A stretch of DNA of 25,557 bases from an uncultured Nocardiaceae bacterium (GCA_936936565.1 CAKZIX010000008.1:1-25557); one strand, 5' to 3'; counted from the first letter of the stretch, positions 1 to 7,342 are shown. Notes: a model not told the origin generated them from the letters alone. Program-made: numbers and translations.

Positions 1-27
1 GCGGAAGCCGAGGAAGCGGAGCACGGT

Positions 28-1317
28 TCAGGCCGCCTTTCGCGCAGGAAGGTCGCCCTGCGCCACATGGCAGGCGACGCGGCGCCCGTCGCTGGGGCGC
101 GGCTTCAGCACCGGGTCCTCCTGCGCGCAGAGCGGCAGGGCGACGTCGGTGCCGTGGTTGTCCGGGGCGGCGCCCACGACGTCGCTCACCATCGGCCGCA
201 CGTCGGGCCACCAGCGCAGCGCCCAGCGGCCGATCAGCGGAAAGGCGAAGGTCGAGCCGGCGCCGGTCACGGCACCGACCACGGGCAGGCTGAAATTCGA
301 GCGGTTGTCGATGGGCGCCGGGGTCTGCGCGGCGGGCGAGGTGGAACTCACCACGGGTGCCGGCGGCGCGGCCGGCGCCGAGCTGGCCGGCACGCTGGCA
401 CTGCGCTCGCTCGCCGAGGGCTCCGCGGCGCCGCCGCCGATCTGGGCGATCGCGAACCAGGCGGCGAGCGCGAGCACCAGCACCGCGGCGGCGAGCACCG
501 TCACCTTGCGCAGCCAGGAGTTGTCGGCAGGCGGGGCGGCGGCGACCGCGGGCGCCACCGCGGTGGCCGGGCGGGTGCCGGCGCTGCGGTCGAGGGCATG
601 CTCGAGGATCCGGGCGACGGTTGCCGCCGTGGTGACGCTGCCGTCGAGTGCGCGCGTGGCGACCGTCGAGATTTCGTAGGGCACCTCCGGGCGCAGCACG
701 TGCGGTGCTTGCGGCGCCTCGCCCTGGGGCCACTGTCCGGTGAGCAGCGCGTACAGCACGGCACCCAGGCCGCGCACGTCCGAACGCGGCGCAGCCACGG
801 CCGTGGGCGCGGGGAACGCGAGCACGGCGTTGCCGTCGGCGCTGATCCGGATGCGTTCGGGTGCGTCGATCGACAGCACGCCACCGCCGCAGTGCGCGAT
901 GTCGGCGGCCTCGGCCAGCGCCTTGGTGGCGCGCGCGGCGGCCAGCGGCGCGACGTCTGCGTGGGCGATCTCGTCGAGCGGACGGCCCGGCGTCCATTCG
1001 GCGACGGCGATGGTGCCGTCGGGGCTGTCGACGATATCCAGGGGCAAGGCCAGGCCGGCACATTCGATGCGGCCCAGCCGGGCGAGCCGGGCCCGCACGT
1101 CGGCCGGATCGTCGTGTTTGTCGGTGACGAGTGTGAGCGCGACCTGGCGGTCGAGCACCGTGTCGGTGGCGTGCCAGAACTGCTGGCCTGCGATGCCGCC
1201 GTGTGGTGCCAGCAGGCGGTACCGGCCGGCGCCGATGGTGACGCCGGCAACCAACTGCTGCTCGGGCAGCTCGGCACCCGTCGATGTGCTTGGCTGCGAT
1301 TCGTTCACGTCCCCCAT
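28..1317 (-). CDS. Membrane-anchored pseudokinase (protein-kinase-like fold, catalytic residues lost)
   Basis: A 429-residue protein with a Ser/Thr-kinase-like N-terminal region at about residues 28-245. The glycine loop is degenerate, the beta-3 lysine position reads VALTLV, the HRD loop is replaced by GVLSIDAPERI, and the DFG is replaced by LAFPAP, so catalysis is unlikely. One membrane span lies at about 272-293, followed by a Pro/Ala/Ser-rich linker and a small outer domain (340-429) with two cysteines (C397, C416). Kinase-dead domains of this type occur in actinobacterial cell-envelope proteins such as the MviN/MurJ-linked pseudokinase, so a regulatory or scaffolding role at the membrane is my inference. 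I chose the ATG at 1317 (MGDVNES), because the 17 residues upstream are Arg-rich and not domain-like. The stop is followed 3 bases later by a GTG at 24-22 that could begin another minus-strand gene running off the window. The outer domain has an odd PstS-like motif (see findings). Confidence 0.75.
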   Translation of the reverse strand: MGDVNESQPSTSTGAELPEQQLVAGVTIGAGRYRLLAPHGGIAGQQFWHATDTVLDRQVALTLVTDKHDDPADVRARLARLGRIECAGLALPLDIVDSPDGTIAVAEWTPGRPLDEIAHADVAPLAAARATKALAEAADIAHCGGGVLSIDAPERIRISADGNAVLAFPAPTAVAAPRSDVRGLGAVLYALLTGQWPQGEAPQAPHVLRPEVPYEISTVATRALDGSVTTAATVARILEHALDRSAGTRPATAVAPAVAAAPPADNSWLRKVTVLAAAVLVLALAAWFAIAQIGGGAAEPSASERSASVPASSAPAAPPAPVVSSTSPAAQTPAPIDNRSNFSLPVVGAVTGAGSTFAFPLIGRWALRWWPDVRPMVSDVVGAAPDNHGTDVALPLCAQEDPVLKPRPSDGRRVACHVAQGDLPARKAA

Positions 1318-1391
1318 TGTCCGGTTCCGGCGCCGGATTGACCAATCGATGTTGGCCGCAGTTCGCAAATACTGCGTCGAGAAATTATGTA

Positions 1392-1413
1392 CGCCAACAC
1401 ATTTGGGTTGGCG
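1392..1413. promoter_or_regulatory. Inverted repeat in the 375-bp divergent gap
   Basis: CGCCAAC (1392-1398) and GTTGGCG (1407-1413) form a perfect 7-bp dyad with an 8-bp centre. It is flanked by GAAATT (1381-1386) and AATTTC (1414-1419). On the minus strand it lies just upstream of a CATAAT-like -10 element for the pseudokinase gene, so it could be an operator. The rest of the gap at 1318-1692 is comparatively AT-rich and I see no gene in it. Confidence 0.35.
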
Positions 1414-1692
1414 AATTTCAGAAGTCGGCGATTGGACGGATCAGTTCATTTGTGCGCAGCAGCCGTATTCGGTGCAACGAGTGCGGTGCACGAGCGCACG
1501 AGCGGACGAATTTCGCGTGCGGACCTGGCGAAAGACGCCGGCGTGGAGGCCGGGCCACGCGATCGCGCGCACGCGTCCGCGGCCGTAGTGTGTCAAGTAT
1601 CACTATGCGTCACAGCACTTGGGACCACGGCCGCCCGCAGCTTACGCTTTGGCGGATATTGTCAACGGGGTGCTGGCGTAAAGGGGCGCGAC

Positions 1693-2712
1693 ATGGTGGT
1701 CGCTCAAGCAGTTCGCAACGCCTGGGCGTTGACCTTCGGTCCGGGGATCGCGGATCCGCCGTCGCCGGAATGGGAGATCCTCTACGACGAGCCGCACCGT
1801 CAGCTGCGCCGGCTGAGCACCGAGGGTGCGCCGGTGCTGTTGGTGCCGCCGCTTGCCGTGCCCGCCCGCTGCTTCGACTTCCGGCCCGGCGAAAGCCTCG
1901 CCCAGTTCCTCGTCGACCACGGTTTCGCCACCTATCTCATCGACTACGGCACGATGACCGCCGCCGACCGGGACCTCGGGTTCGAAGACTGGATCGACGA
2001 CATCCTGCCGGCCGCGCTGATGCGCGTCAGCGCCGAGCACGACGGCGGACCGGTGCACGTGGTGAGCTGGTCGCTGGGCGGGCACTTCGCCCTGCTCACC
2101 GCGGCCGACCACCCGGAGCTGCCGATCGCGTCGGTCACCGCGCTCGGTACCCCGATCGACTACACCGCCAACCCGCTGATCGCACCGTTCCGGATCGCGT
2201 CGCGACTGACCGGCGGCCGCGAGGTCGACATGATGACCGGACTGTTCGGCGGCATCCCCGCGCCGCTGGTGCAGGCGTCGTTCCGGGCGGTGGCACTGCA
2301 GCGCGAGCTGACCAAGCCCATGTTCGCGATGCGCAACCTGACGAACACCCCCGCGCTCGCGCGCATGCAGTCCGTCGACCGGTTCATCGGTGCAATGCCC
2401 GGCTATCCGGCTCGGCTGTACCGGCAGGTACATCACCGCTTCTACCTGCGTAACGAGCTGGTCAAGGGCTCGGTGCAGCTCAGCGCGGACCGCGTGATCG
2501 AGCTGTCCAAGGTCGAAGTGCCGGTGTTGCTGGTCGGCAGCCGGGCCGACACGATCGCCCCGGCCGCCACGGTCGCGCACGGGGTGCGCCCGCTGGTGAA
2601 CGCCGACGTGCGCTATGTCGAGGTCGGCGGTTCCAGCCACCTCGGGCTCGTTGCCTCGCCGACGGCACCGACGACGATCTGGCCGTCGGTCGTCGAGTTT
2701 TTGCAGAACTGA
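1693..2712 (+). CDS. Alpha/beta hydrolase, PhaC-like
   Basis: A 339-residue alpha/beta-hydrolase of the polyhydroxyalkanoate-synthase-like subgroup. The nucleophile elbow is SWSLGG with Ser127, where true PHA synthases have Cys. Candidate catalytic Asp286 (GSRADTIAP) and His316 (GSSHLGLV) complete a triad in the expected order and spacing. The first residue of the elbow is Ser rather than Gly. There is no signal peptide, so it is probably cytoplasmic. The Ser nucleophile suggests an esterase, lipase or acyltransferase acting on lipid or acyl-thioester substrates rather than polymer synthesis. I chose the ATG at 1693 because AAAGGGG lies 6 bases before it. An open frame reaches back to 1387, but that extension is basic and compositionally unlike a protein domain. 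It appears monocistronic: a strong hairpin follows at 2761-2790. Confidence 0.85.
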   Translation: MVVAQAVRNAWALTFGPGIADPPSPEWEILYDEPHRQLRRLSTEGAPVLLVPPLAVPARCFDFRPGESLAQFLVDHGFATYLIDYGTMTAADRDLGFEDWIDDILPAALMRVSAEHDGGPVHVVSWSLGGHFALLTAADHPELPIASVTALGTPIDYTANPLIAPFRIASRLTGGREVDMMTGLFGGIPAPLVQASFRAVALQRELTKPMFAMRNLTNTPALARMQSVDRFIGAMPGYPARLYRQVHHRFYLRNELVKGSVQLSADRVIELSKVEVPVLLVGSRADTIAPAATVAHGVRPLVNADVRYVEVGGSSHLGLVASPTAPTTIWPSVVEFLQN

Positions 2713-2760
2713 AAAGGGATTCGACCGGAACCGCTGCGGGAACTCTGCAGTCGCAATACC

Positions 2761-2790
2761 GTTGTGCCGCAACGGTGCGCGTTGCACAAC
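2761..2790 (+). terminator. Bulged hairpin, possible terminator or attenuator
   Basis: GTTGTG pairs with CACAAC, and CAACG (2770-2774) pairs with CGTTG (2780-2784), with a 3-base bulge on the left arm. It lies 48 bases after the hydrolase stop and 60 bases before the GlsB-like start. No T-run follows, which is common for actinobacterial terminators. It could instead be a leader structure of the next gene. Confidence 0.4.
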
Positions 2791-2850
2791 AAACACCCCT
2801 TCGCACGAGCGTCGGGGCGCCAACAGCGGCGCCGGAAGGAGTCAAAGAAA

Positions 2851-3129
2851 ATGGGTTTGCTCTGGACCCTGATCACCGCGGTCATCGGCGGCCTGGTGAT
2901 CGGATTTATCGCCAAGGCCGTTCTGCCGGGCCGGCAGAACATCTCGTTCCTGATGACGATTGTGATCGGAATCGTCGGATCACTGGCCGGATCGTTCATC
3001 TACACAGCGGTAACCGGTAACACGGATACCAAGGGCATCGACTGGATCGCGCTCATCCTCGGGGTCGTGGTCGCAGCCGTCTTGATGGTCATCTATGAGC
3101 GGGTCGTCGCGAAGCGTCCCGCAACATAG
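2851..3129 (+). CDS. GlsB/YeaQ/YmgE family small membrane protein
   Basis: A 92-residue, very hydrophobic protein with three predicted membrane spans (about residues 2-22, 31-52 and 63-83) and the family hallmarks GGLVIGFIAKAVLPG and a glycine-rich second helix. This is the transglycosylase-associated family, whose members are often stress-induced; the biochemical function is not known. The ATG at 2851 is set by GGAAGGAG (2833-2840), 10 bases upstream. An in-frame ATG at 2764 would add a 29-residue basic tail and has no ribosome site. The gene is followed by a terminator-like hairpin at 3145-3179, so it is probably a single-gene unit. Confidence 0.88.
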   Translation: MGLLWTLITAVIGGLVIGFIAKAVLPGRQNISFLMTIVIGIVGSLAGSFIYTAVTGNTDTKGIDWIALILGVVVAAVLMVIYERVVAKRPAT

Positions 3130-3144
3130 CCCTCGGGCTGACCG

Positions 3145-3179
3145 GTCCGGGCAGTATCCGCTTCGGGTGCTGCCCGGAC
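3145..3179 (+). terminator. Perfect 10-bp stem hairpin terminator
   Basis: GTCCGGGCAG (3145-3154) and CTGCCCGGAC (3170-3179) are exact complements. The 15-base loop itself contains CCG/CGG. It lies 15 bases after the GlsB-like stop and is followed by TTGTCT. It is a good rho-independent terminator for that gene, and it also abuts the likely promoter of the next. Confidence 0.7.
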
Positions 3180-3190
3180 TTGTCTGCGGC

Positions 3191-3196
3191 TACGAT
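3191..3196 (+). promoter_or_regulatory. -10 element (TACGAT) suggesting a leaderless transcript
   Basis: TACGAT fits the actinobacterial TAnnnT -10 pattern and ends only 6 bases before the ATG at 3203, which would place the transcription start on or next to the start codon. No Shine-Dalgarno sequence precedes that ATG. Leaderless mRNAs are common in mycobacteria and relatives. The -35 region would overlap the preceding hairpin. Confidence 0.45.
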
Positions 3197-3202
3197 TCCC
3201 AC

Positions 3203-4897
3203 ATGGCTCACTACGACGTCGTTGTGATCGGATCCGGATTCGGCGGAAGCGTTGCCGCACTTCGGCTTACGGAAAAGGGGTACCGCGTCGCGGTGCTCGA
3301 GCAGGGGCGCCGCTGGAATCCGGAGGATTTCCCCGCCAGCAACTGGAACGTTCGCAAGTCGCTGTGGGCGCCCCGGCTGGGACTCACCGGCCCGCAGCGG
3401 ATCAGTGTGCTCGGCAAATGCGCCGTGTTCTCCGGTGCCGGAGTGGGCGGCGGTTCGCTGATCTACGGCAACACCCTCTACGAGCCGTTGCCGAACTTCT
3501 ACACCGACTCCCAGTGGGCGCACATCACCGACTGGCGCAGCGAGCTGGCCCCCTACTACGACCAGGCCGGTCGCATGCTGGGCGTGGCCACCAACCCGCG
3601 CACCACGCCGGCCGACGAGGTGATCCGCGACATCGCCGAGGAGCTCGGTGTCGGCGACACCTACCACCGCACCGATGTGGGCGTGTTCTTCAACGAGGGC
3701 GCCGAGGGCGAAGAAGTGGCCGATCCGTACTTCGGCGGCGCCGGCCCGCGCCGGACGGGTTGCCAGCACTGCGCGCGCTGCTTCACCGGCTGCCCGCACA
3801 ACTCCAAGAACACCACCACCACGAACTACCTGTACCTGGCCGAAGCCAAGGGTGCGGAGGTGTTCCCGCTGACCACCGCGGTCGCGGTGCGGCCGCGGCC
3901 CGAGGGCGGCTACGCCGTCGACACCGAGCGCTCCGATCGGGCGATCCGCAAGCAGCGCGTGACCTTCTCCGCCGACCAGGTGGTGTTCGCCGCCGCCGCG
4001 CTCGGCACCCAGAAGCTGTTGCACAAGATGCGCGACACGGGCACGTTGCCGCAGCTGTCGCCGCGGCTGGGCGAACTCACGCGCAGCAATTCCGAGGCCA
4101 TCCTCAACGTCGTCAGCCGCACCCGCGACGACTTCGCGCAGGGCATCGCGATCACGTCGTCGATTCATCCCGAGGCCGACACCCACGTGGAAGTGTGCCG
4201 CTACGGCAAGGGCCAGAACGCGCTGTTCCCGCTGTCGGCGCCGGTCGTCGACGGTGGTGCGTTCCGATTCCTGCGGTTCCTGCTGGCGATCCTGCTGCAT
4301 CCGCTGGTGTTCCTGCGCAGCCTCAACGCCCACCGCGCGTCGGAGAAATCGGTGATCCTGCTGGTCATGCAGTCACTGGACAATTCGCTCACGTCGTTCC
4401 GCAAGGGCCGCCGCCTGGTGACACGCCAGGGCGAGGGGGAACCGAACCCCACCTGGATTCCGGTGGCCCACGACATCGGGCGCCGGTTCGCGACGAAGAT
4501 CGACGGCGACCTGCAGGGCATGTACATGGACGTGTTCAACATCCCCGCCACCGCGCACTACATCGGCGGCTGCGTCATCGGCGACTCGGCAGACACCGGT
4601 GTCGTCGATGCCTACCAACGCGTCTACGGGCACCCGGGCCTGCACATCGCCGACGGCGCGGCGATCTCGGCGAACCTCGGGGTGAATCCGTCACTCACCA
4701 TCACCGCGCAGGCCGAACGCGCGATGGCCTTCTGGCCGAACAAGGGCGAGGCCGATCCCCGGCCGGCGCTGGGCTCCGCGTACGAGCGGATCGCCCCCGT
4801 GGTCCCGCGCGATCCCGCGGTTCCGGCACACGCGCCGGGGGCACTGCGGCTGACGATCACCCCGGTCACGCCGGTCGCCGAGCCGTCGCCGAACTGA
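3203..4897 (+). CDS. choD: GMC-family FAD oxidoreductase, ChoD (cholesterol oxidase)-like
   Basis: A 564-residue flavoprotein closely resembling mycobacterial ChoD (about 578 residues) along its whole length. It has the N-terminal FAD Rossmann motif VIGSGFGGSVAALRL, the second FAD-contact stretch GAGVGGGSLIYGNTLY, a cysteine-rich block (GCQHCARCFTGCPHNSKN), and the C-terminal GMC motif DGAAISANLGVNPSLTITA. Family members oxidise 3-beta-hydroxysterols to 3-ketosteroids, using oxygen or another acceptor. No signal peptide or Tat motif is seen, so it is probably intracellular or peripherally membrane-bound. The start is fixed by homology and by the TACGAT just upstream, with no Shine-Dalgarno. 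No other steroid genes are adjacent, so the actual substrate (sterol or another lipid alcohol) is not shown by context. Confidence 0.87.
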   Translation: MAHYDVVVIGSGFGGSVAALRLTEKGYRVAVLEQGRRWNPEDFPASNWNVRKSLWAPRLGLTGPQRISVLGKCAVFSGAGVGGGSLIYGNTLYEPLPNFYTDSQWAHITDWRSELAPYYDQAGRMLGVATNPRTTPADEVIRDIAEELGVGDTYHRTDVGVFFNEGAEGEEVADPYFGGAGPRRTGCQHCARCFTGCPHNSKNTTTTNYLYLAEAKGAEVFPLTTAVAVRPRPEGGYAVDTERSDRAIRKQRVTFSADQVVFAAAALGTQKLLHKMRDTGTLPQLSPRLGELTRSNSEAILNVVSRTRDDFAQGIAITSSIHPEADTHVEVCRYGKGQNALFPLSAPVVDGGAFRFLRFLLAILLHPLVFLRSLNAHRASEKSVILLVMQSLDNSLTSFRKGRRLVTRQGEGEPNPTWIPVAHDIGRRFATKIDGDLQGMYMDVFNIPATAHYIGGCVIGDSADTGVVDAYQRVYGHPGLHIADGAAISANLGVNPSLTITAQAERAMAFWPNKGEADPRPALGSAYERIAPVVPRDPAVPAHAPGALRLTITPVTPVAEPSPN

Positions 4898-4988
4898 CCC
4901 GCAGGTAGCGCTCGCGCGGTCCGTTCCGTCCACGAGTCCACGGTGTGCGAGTTCATGGATGTGTGCGCGACACCCGGTTCGTCCGTAC

Positions 4989-5036
4989 GTGAGCATCGAC
5001 TCGGCGCTGCGGCAGTAGGTGAGCATCGACTCGGCG
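4989..5036. repeat. Two direct copies of an 18-bp sequence in the convergent gap
   Basis: GTGAGCATCGACTCGGCG occurs at 4989-5006 and 5019-5036, a 30-bp period, each copy preceded by TACGT or TAGGT. It lies between the stops of two convergent genes (4897 and 5038). I see no coding role. The arrangement resembles a dispersed intergenic repeat family. Confidence 0.7.
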
Positions 5037-5037
5037 G

Positions 5038-6558
5038 CTAACCCGGGATCGGCGTCCGTGGCGGAGCGATGCCGGTCGGGCCTAGGGGCGGTCGCGGCGG
5101 CGCCGACGTGGTCGGGGCCGGTCGCGGCGGGGTCGCCGGGGGCGGGGCCGCGGGTGGTTCGGCCGGCGGCAGCAGCGGCGGCTGGCTCGACGGCACCGGC
5201 GGCTGGCTCGACGGCACCGGTGGTGGATCGAGGGTAGGTGTGGCGATCGGTCGGGTGGGTGCGGACGTTGGCGGCGCTACCGGAGGGACCGGTGTGCCCG
5301 GGCCGGTGCAATCGACGACCACGATCGACTCAGCCGGGGACGTGGATGCCGTTGCGCCCGAACGCGCCTCGAGATGCCACTGCACCGGACCGACGGCGCC
5401 GATCGGACCGATCCGTCCGGTCCAGCCGTCCCCGGCGCGGACCAGTTCGGCCACTCCGGCCGTGCCGTCGGCGCTACGCCAGTGCGCGAGCACCGCGTCG
5501 GCGCCGCGAGCGTGCGCTGTGACCACACGAGACTCGTTGCGGCACAGGTTGTCCCGTATCCAATCGAGTATGACGGGCGGTACCGGAGCGGGGGCGTCGG
5601 CACCGGAGGGTGCGGCGGATTGCGATGGGCCGATTGCCGACGGCGAGGTGGCGCGGCCGTCCAGCCGGGTGACGGCTATGGCGCCGCCGCCGAGCAGGAG
5701 CAGCACCGCCGCGATCGCGCCCACCTTCCAGCGGCCGCGCGATCGCGGCTGGTCGGTGGTGCGCACATGGTGGGCCACCAGGTCGATCGATCCCAACGTG
5801 TCCGCACGCAGCTGCGGCGGCGCGCCCACGATCGGCACCGAGCCGAGCAGCGCCCACGGCGAGACCGCGCGCTTGCGGCGATCGCCGCACACGTCGCAGG
5901 ACTCGACGTGCCGAGCCACCCGCTTGCGAATCAGCGGGGAGAACGTGCCGTCCCAATCGCCAAGCAGCGCTTGCAGTTCCGGGCAGTCGTCGCGGCCTTG
6001 GCGAGCAACGAGCAGGGCTCCCAGCGAGCGTTCCACCTGCTCGCGCAGACGGTTCAGCAGCACGTGGACGTGATTGGTCTTGACGCCCAACGCCTCGGCC
6101 AGCTCGGCGCCCTCGAGCCCGTGGCGCAGGTGCAGGGTGAGCAGTTCCTGGTCGCGCTCGCCGAGTCCGGCGGCCGCGTTCCAGACCAGCTCGCGCAGTT
6201 CGGCCTGTTCGGCGCTGCGCTGTGGGCCCGGGTCGGTGTCGGGCATGTCGTCCACCTCGTCGTCGAGGACGACCCGTTTGCGTGCACGCAGGGTGCGCAG
6301 CGTGACGCTGCGGGTGACGGCGTAGAGCCACGGGCGCAGCCGGTCCGGGTCGTTGAGTTGGCCGAGCCGTTGCGCGACGAGGACGAAGGTGTCCTGCGTC
6401 GCGTCGGCGGCCTCGTGGTGATCGCGCAGCATGGCGAACGCGTAGTCGTGGAGCCGGTCGGCGTAGCGGTCGTAGATCGCCGCGAACGCCGTCCGGTCGC
6501 CCGCGAGGACGGCGGCGACGAGTTCGCCGTCGCCGGCCTGCGAAGCCTGCTCGTGCAC
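5038..6558 (-). CDS. ECF sigma factor fused to anti-sigma-like zinc finger, membrane span and Pro-rich tail
   Basis: A 506-residue fusion. Residues 24-93 look like sigma region 2 (YDRYADRLHDYAFAMLRDHHEAADATQDTF shows the typical core-binding pattern) and about 122-178 like region 4. Residues 192-224 carry a zinc-binding anti-sigma signature: upstream Cys192 and a H217-x3-C221-x2-C224 motif. One membrane span follows at about 279-298, then an outer domain (325-420, with Cys339 and Cys417) and a very proline-rich tail to the C-terminus. Normal ECF sigma factors are about 200 residues, so sensor, inhibitor and sigma factor appear joined in one chain. Release by redox or metal change at the zinc site, or by proteolysis, would be the expected control (inference). 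The start is GTG at 6558, with GGAGGG 4 bases upstream. It follows the secreted Pro-rich gene by 15 bases and is surely co-transcribed with it. Confidence 0.85.
   Translation of the reverse strand: MHEQASQAGDGELVAAVLAGDRTAFAAIYDRYADRLHDYAFAMLRDHHEAADATQDTFVLVAQRLGQLNDPDRLRPWLYAVTRSVTLRTLRARKRVVLDDEVDDMPDTDPGPQRSAEQAELRELVWNAAAGLGERDQELLTLHLRHGLEGAELAEALGVKTNHVHVLLNRLREQVERSLGALLVARQGRDDCPELQALLGDWDGTFSPLIRKRVARHVESCDVCGDRRKRAVSPWALLGSVPIVGAPPQLRADTLGSIDLVAHHVRTTDQPRSRGRWKVGAIAAVLLLLGGGAIAVTRLDGRATSPSAIGPSQSAAPSGADAPAPVPPVILDWIRDNLCRNESRVVTAHARGADAVLAHWRSADGTAGVAELVRAGDGWTGRIGPIGAVGPVQWHLEARSGATASTSPAESIVVVDCTGPGTPVPPVAPPTSAPTRPIATPTLDPPPVPSSQPPVPSSQPPLLPPAEPPAAPPPATPPRPAPTTSAPPRPPLGPTGIAPPRTPIPG
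5177..5218 (-). repeat. Perfect 21-bp tandem duplication inside the sigma-fusion gene
   Basis: A 21-bp unit occurs twice back to back (5177-5197 and 5198-5218), encoding the repeated peptide PVPSSQP in the proline-rich tail. In-frame slippage here would change tail length without breaking the gene. Confidence 0.8.
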
Positions 6559-6573
6559 GTGCCCTCCGGTGTG

Positions 6574-7182
6574 TCAGTCGCGGCGGCGCCGGGCGGCGGC
6601 GACGAGGACGCCGATCAGCCCGAGCAGCCCCATGATCATCGCCGCAATCACCAGCATTGTCGGGTGATTCGACGTGGAAGCACCCACGCCGGGGTCGTCC
6701 TGCTGCGGTGCGGCCGGGGCGGCGCTGGTCGGCGCGGCGGCGCCCGGCGCGCCGGTGGACGCGGGGGAGTGCGGCCGTGCGGGTTCGGCGCCGCCGGTGG
6801 GCACCGAGTCGCCGTGGGGCGGGGCCGGAGCGTCGGTGCCGGCGGGCGCGGGCGGGTCGACCGGCGGGTGCGGCAGCGGCGCGTTGTCGTCGCCGGGCTT
6901 CGGGTTTCCCGGCGCGGGTGCCGGTGCGATGACGGTGGGGCCGTTGGGCTTCGGAGCCGGGTGCGGGCCGGGGGTGTTCGGGACGTCGGCGATACCGCCG
7001 GGACCCTTGGGGCCGGGCTGCGGGTTGCAATTGACCTTGCACTTGTCCACCGGGGGCTGCGTGCTACTGGTCGGGGCCGGGGTGATCTGGGTCGGACCGA
7101 GCGGGACGGCGGCGGCGGTGCCGGCGCCGAGGCCGATCAATGCGGCGAGGGCGGTCGTGGCGAGAGCGAAGCGGACGTTCAT
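6574..7182 (-). CDS. Secreted Pro-rich protein with C-terminal membrane anchor
   Basis: A 202-residue protein of unknown function. A clear signal peptide (residues 1-25, ending AAA) is followed by a long low-complexity Pro/Ala/Gly region with one CxxxC pair (C48, C52). A C-terminal hydrophobic span (about 176-196) then ends in RRRRD, giving a type-I membrane topology. It resembles a cell-wall sorting tail, but no LPxTG or LAxTG motif is visible, so sortase attachment is not supported. It is the first gene of an operon with the membrane-tethered sigma factor (15-base gap), so it may be an envelope stress target or a partner of that sensor. The start ATG at 7182 has AAAGGAA about 9 bases upstream. 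Confidence 0.75.
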   Translation of the reverse strand: MNVRFALATTALAALIGLGAGTAAAVPLGPTQITPAPTSSTQPPVDKCKVNCNPQPGPKGPGGIADVPNTPGPHPAPKPNGPTVIAPAPAPGNPKPGDDNAPLPHPPVDPPAPAGTDAPAPPHGDSVPTGGAEPARPHSPASTGAPGAAAPTSAAPAAPQQDDPGVGASTSNHPTMLVIAAMIMGLLGLIGVLVAAARRRRD

Positions 7183-7248
7183 GGGGTGGGTTCCTTTCCG
7201 TGTTCGGGCTTGTCACGGGTATGAGCCGCGACCCCCGCGTCCGCTTAC

Positions 7249-7273
7249 AACTTTCTCGAGAAACTTTCCGAGA
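7249..7273 (-). promoter_or_regulatory. Tandem AACTTTCtCGAGA repeats upstream of the sigma operon
   Basis: Near-identical repeats AACTTTCTCGAGA (7249-7261) and AACTTTCCGAGA (7262-7273) are followed by TTCTTTT. The perfect palindrome TTTCTCGAGAAA (7252-7263) spans their junction. They are 67-91 bases upstream of the minus-strand start at 7182, where promoter elements of an ECF-controlled operon would lie. Read on the minus strand they contain GGAAAGTT, reminiscent of an ECF -35 box. Autoregulation by the operon's own sigma factor is an inference. Confidence 0.45.
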
Positions 7274-7292
7274 TTCTTTTCCAGGCCGCAGT

Positions 7293-7330
7293 ACCTAGAA
7301 CTGCTAGGGTTAAACCTAGTTGTTCTAGGT
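7293..7330. promoter_or_regulatory. Near-perfect 38-bp CTAG-rich palindrome, probable PadR operator
   Basis: The outer arms ACCTAGAAC and GTTCTAGGT are exact complements, and inner CTAGG and CCTAG flank a TTAA centre at 7310-7313. Only two base pairs to each side of the inner boxes are mismatched. It contains four CTAG tetramers, a rare word in high-GC genomes. It ends one base before the upstream ATG of the PadR reading frame. PadR regulators typically bind such dyads and repress themselves, so autoregulation is likely. Confidence 0.8.
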
Positions 7331-7342
7331 ATGGAGGCGGGT

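Noticed and set aside
67..1341. Long plus-strand frame opposite the pseudokinase
   Set aside because: Arg/Gly/His-rich composition typical of the antisense of a high-GC gene; the minus frame has recognisable domain and membrane structure.
1387..1692. 102-residue N-terminal extension of the alpha/beta hydrolase frame
   Set aside because: No ribosome site at 1387 and no domain-like sequence; AAAGGGG marks the ATG at 1693 instead.
1693..2712. True PHA synthase
   Set aside because: The nucleophile is Ser in SWSLGG, not the Cys of the PHA synthase box, and no PhaE/phasin partner is nearby.
4989..5036. CRISPR-like interpretation of the spaced repeats
   Set aside because: Only two copies with a 12-bp spacer, no further units and no cas genes.
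4691..5311. Open frame of 206 codons on the minus strand containing a duplicated AESMLTY peptide
   Set aside because: It overlaps the 3' ends of both choD-like and sigma-fusion genes, has no domain-like sequence, and the duplicated peptide is simply the translation of the intergenic 18-bp repeats.
6574..7182. Sortase-anchored surface protein
   Set aside because: The C-terminal hydrophobic span and Arg tail fit, but no LPxTG, LAxTG or NPxTG motif precedes the span.
5374..7224. 616-codon plus-strand frame opposite the sigma operon
   Set aside because: Shadow frame: highly biased composition, no start signal, and the minus-strand proteins carry sigma, zinc-finger and signal-peptide features.
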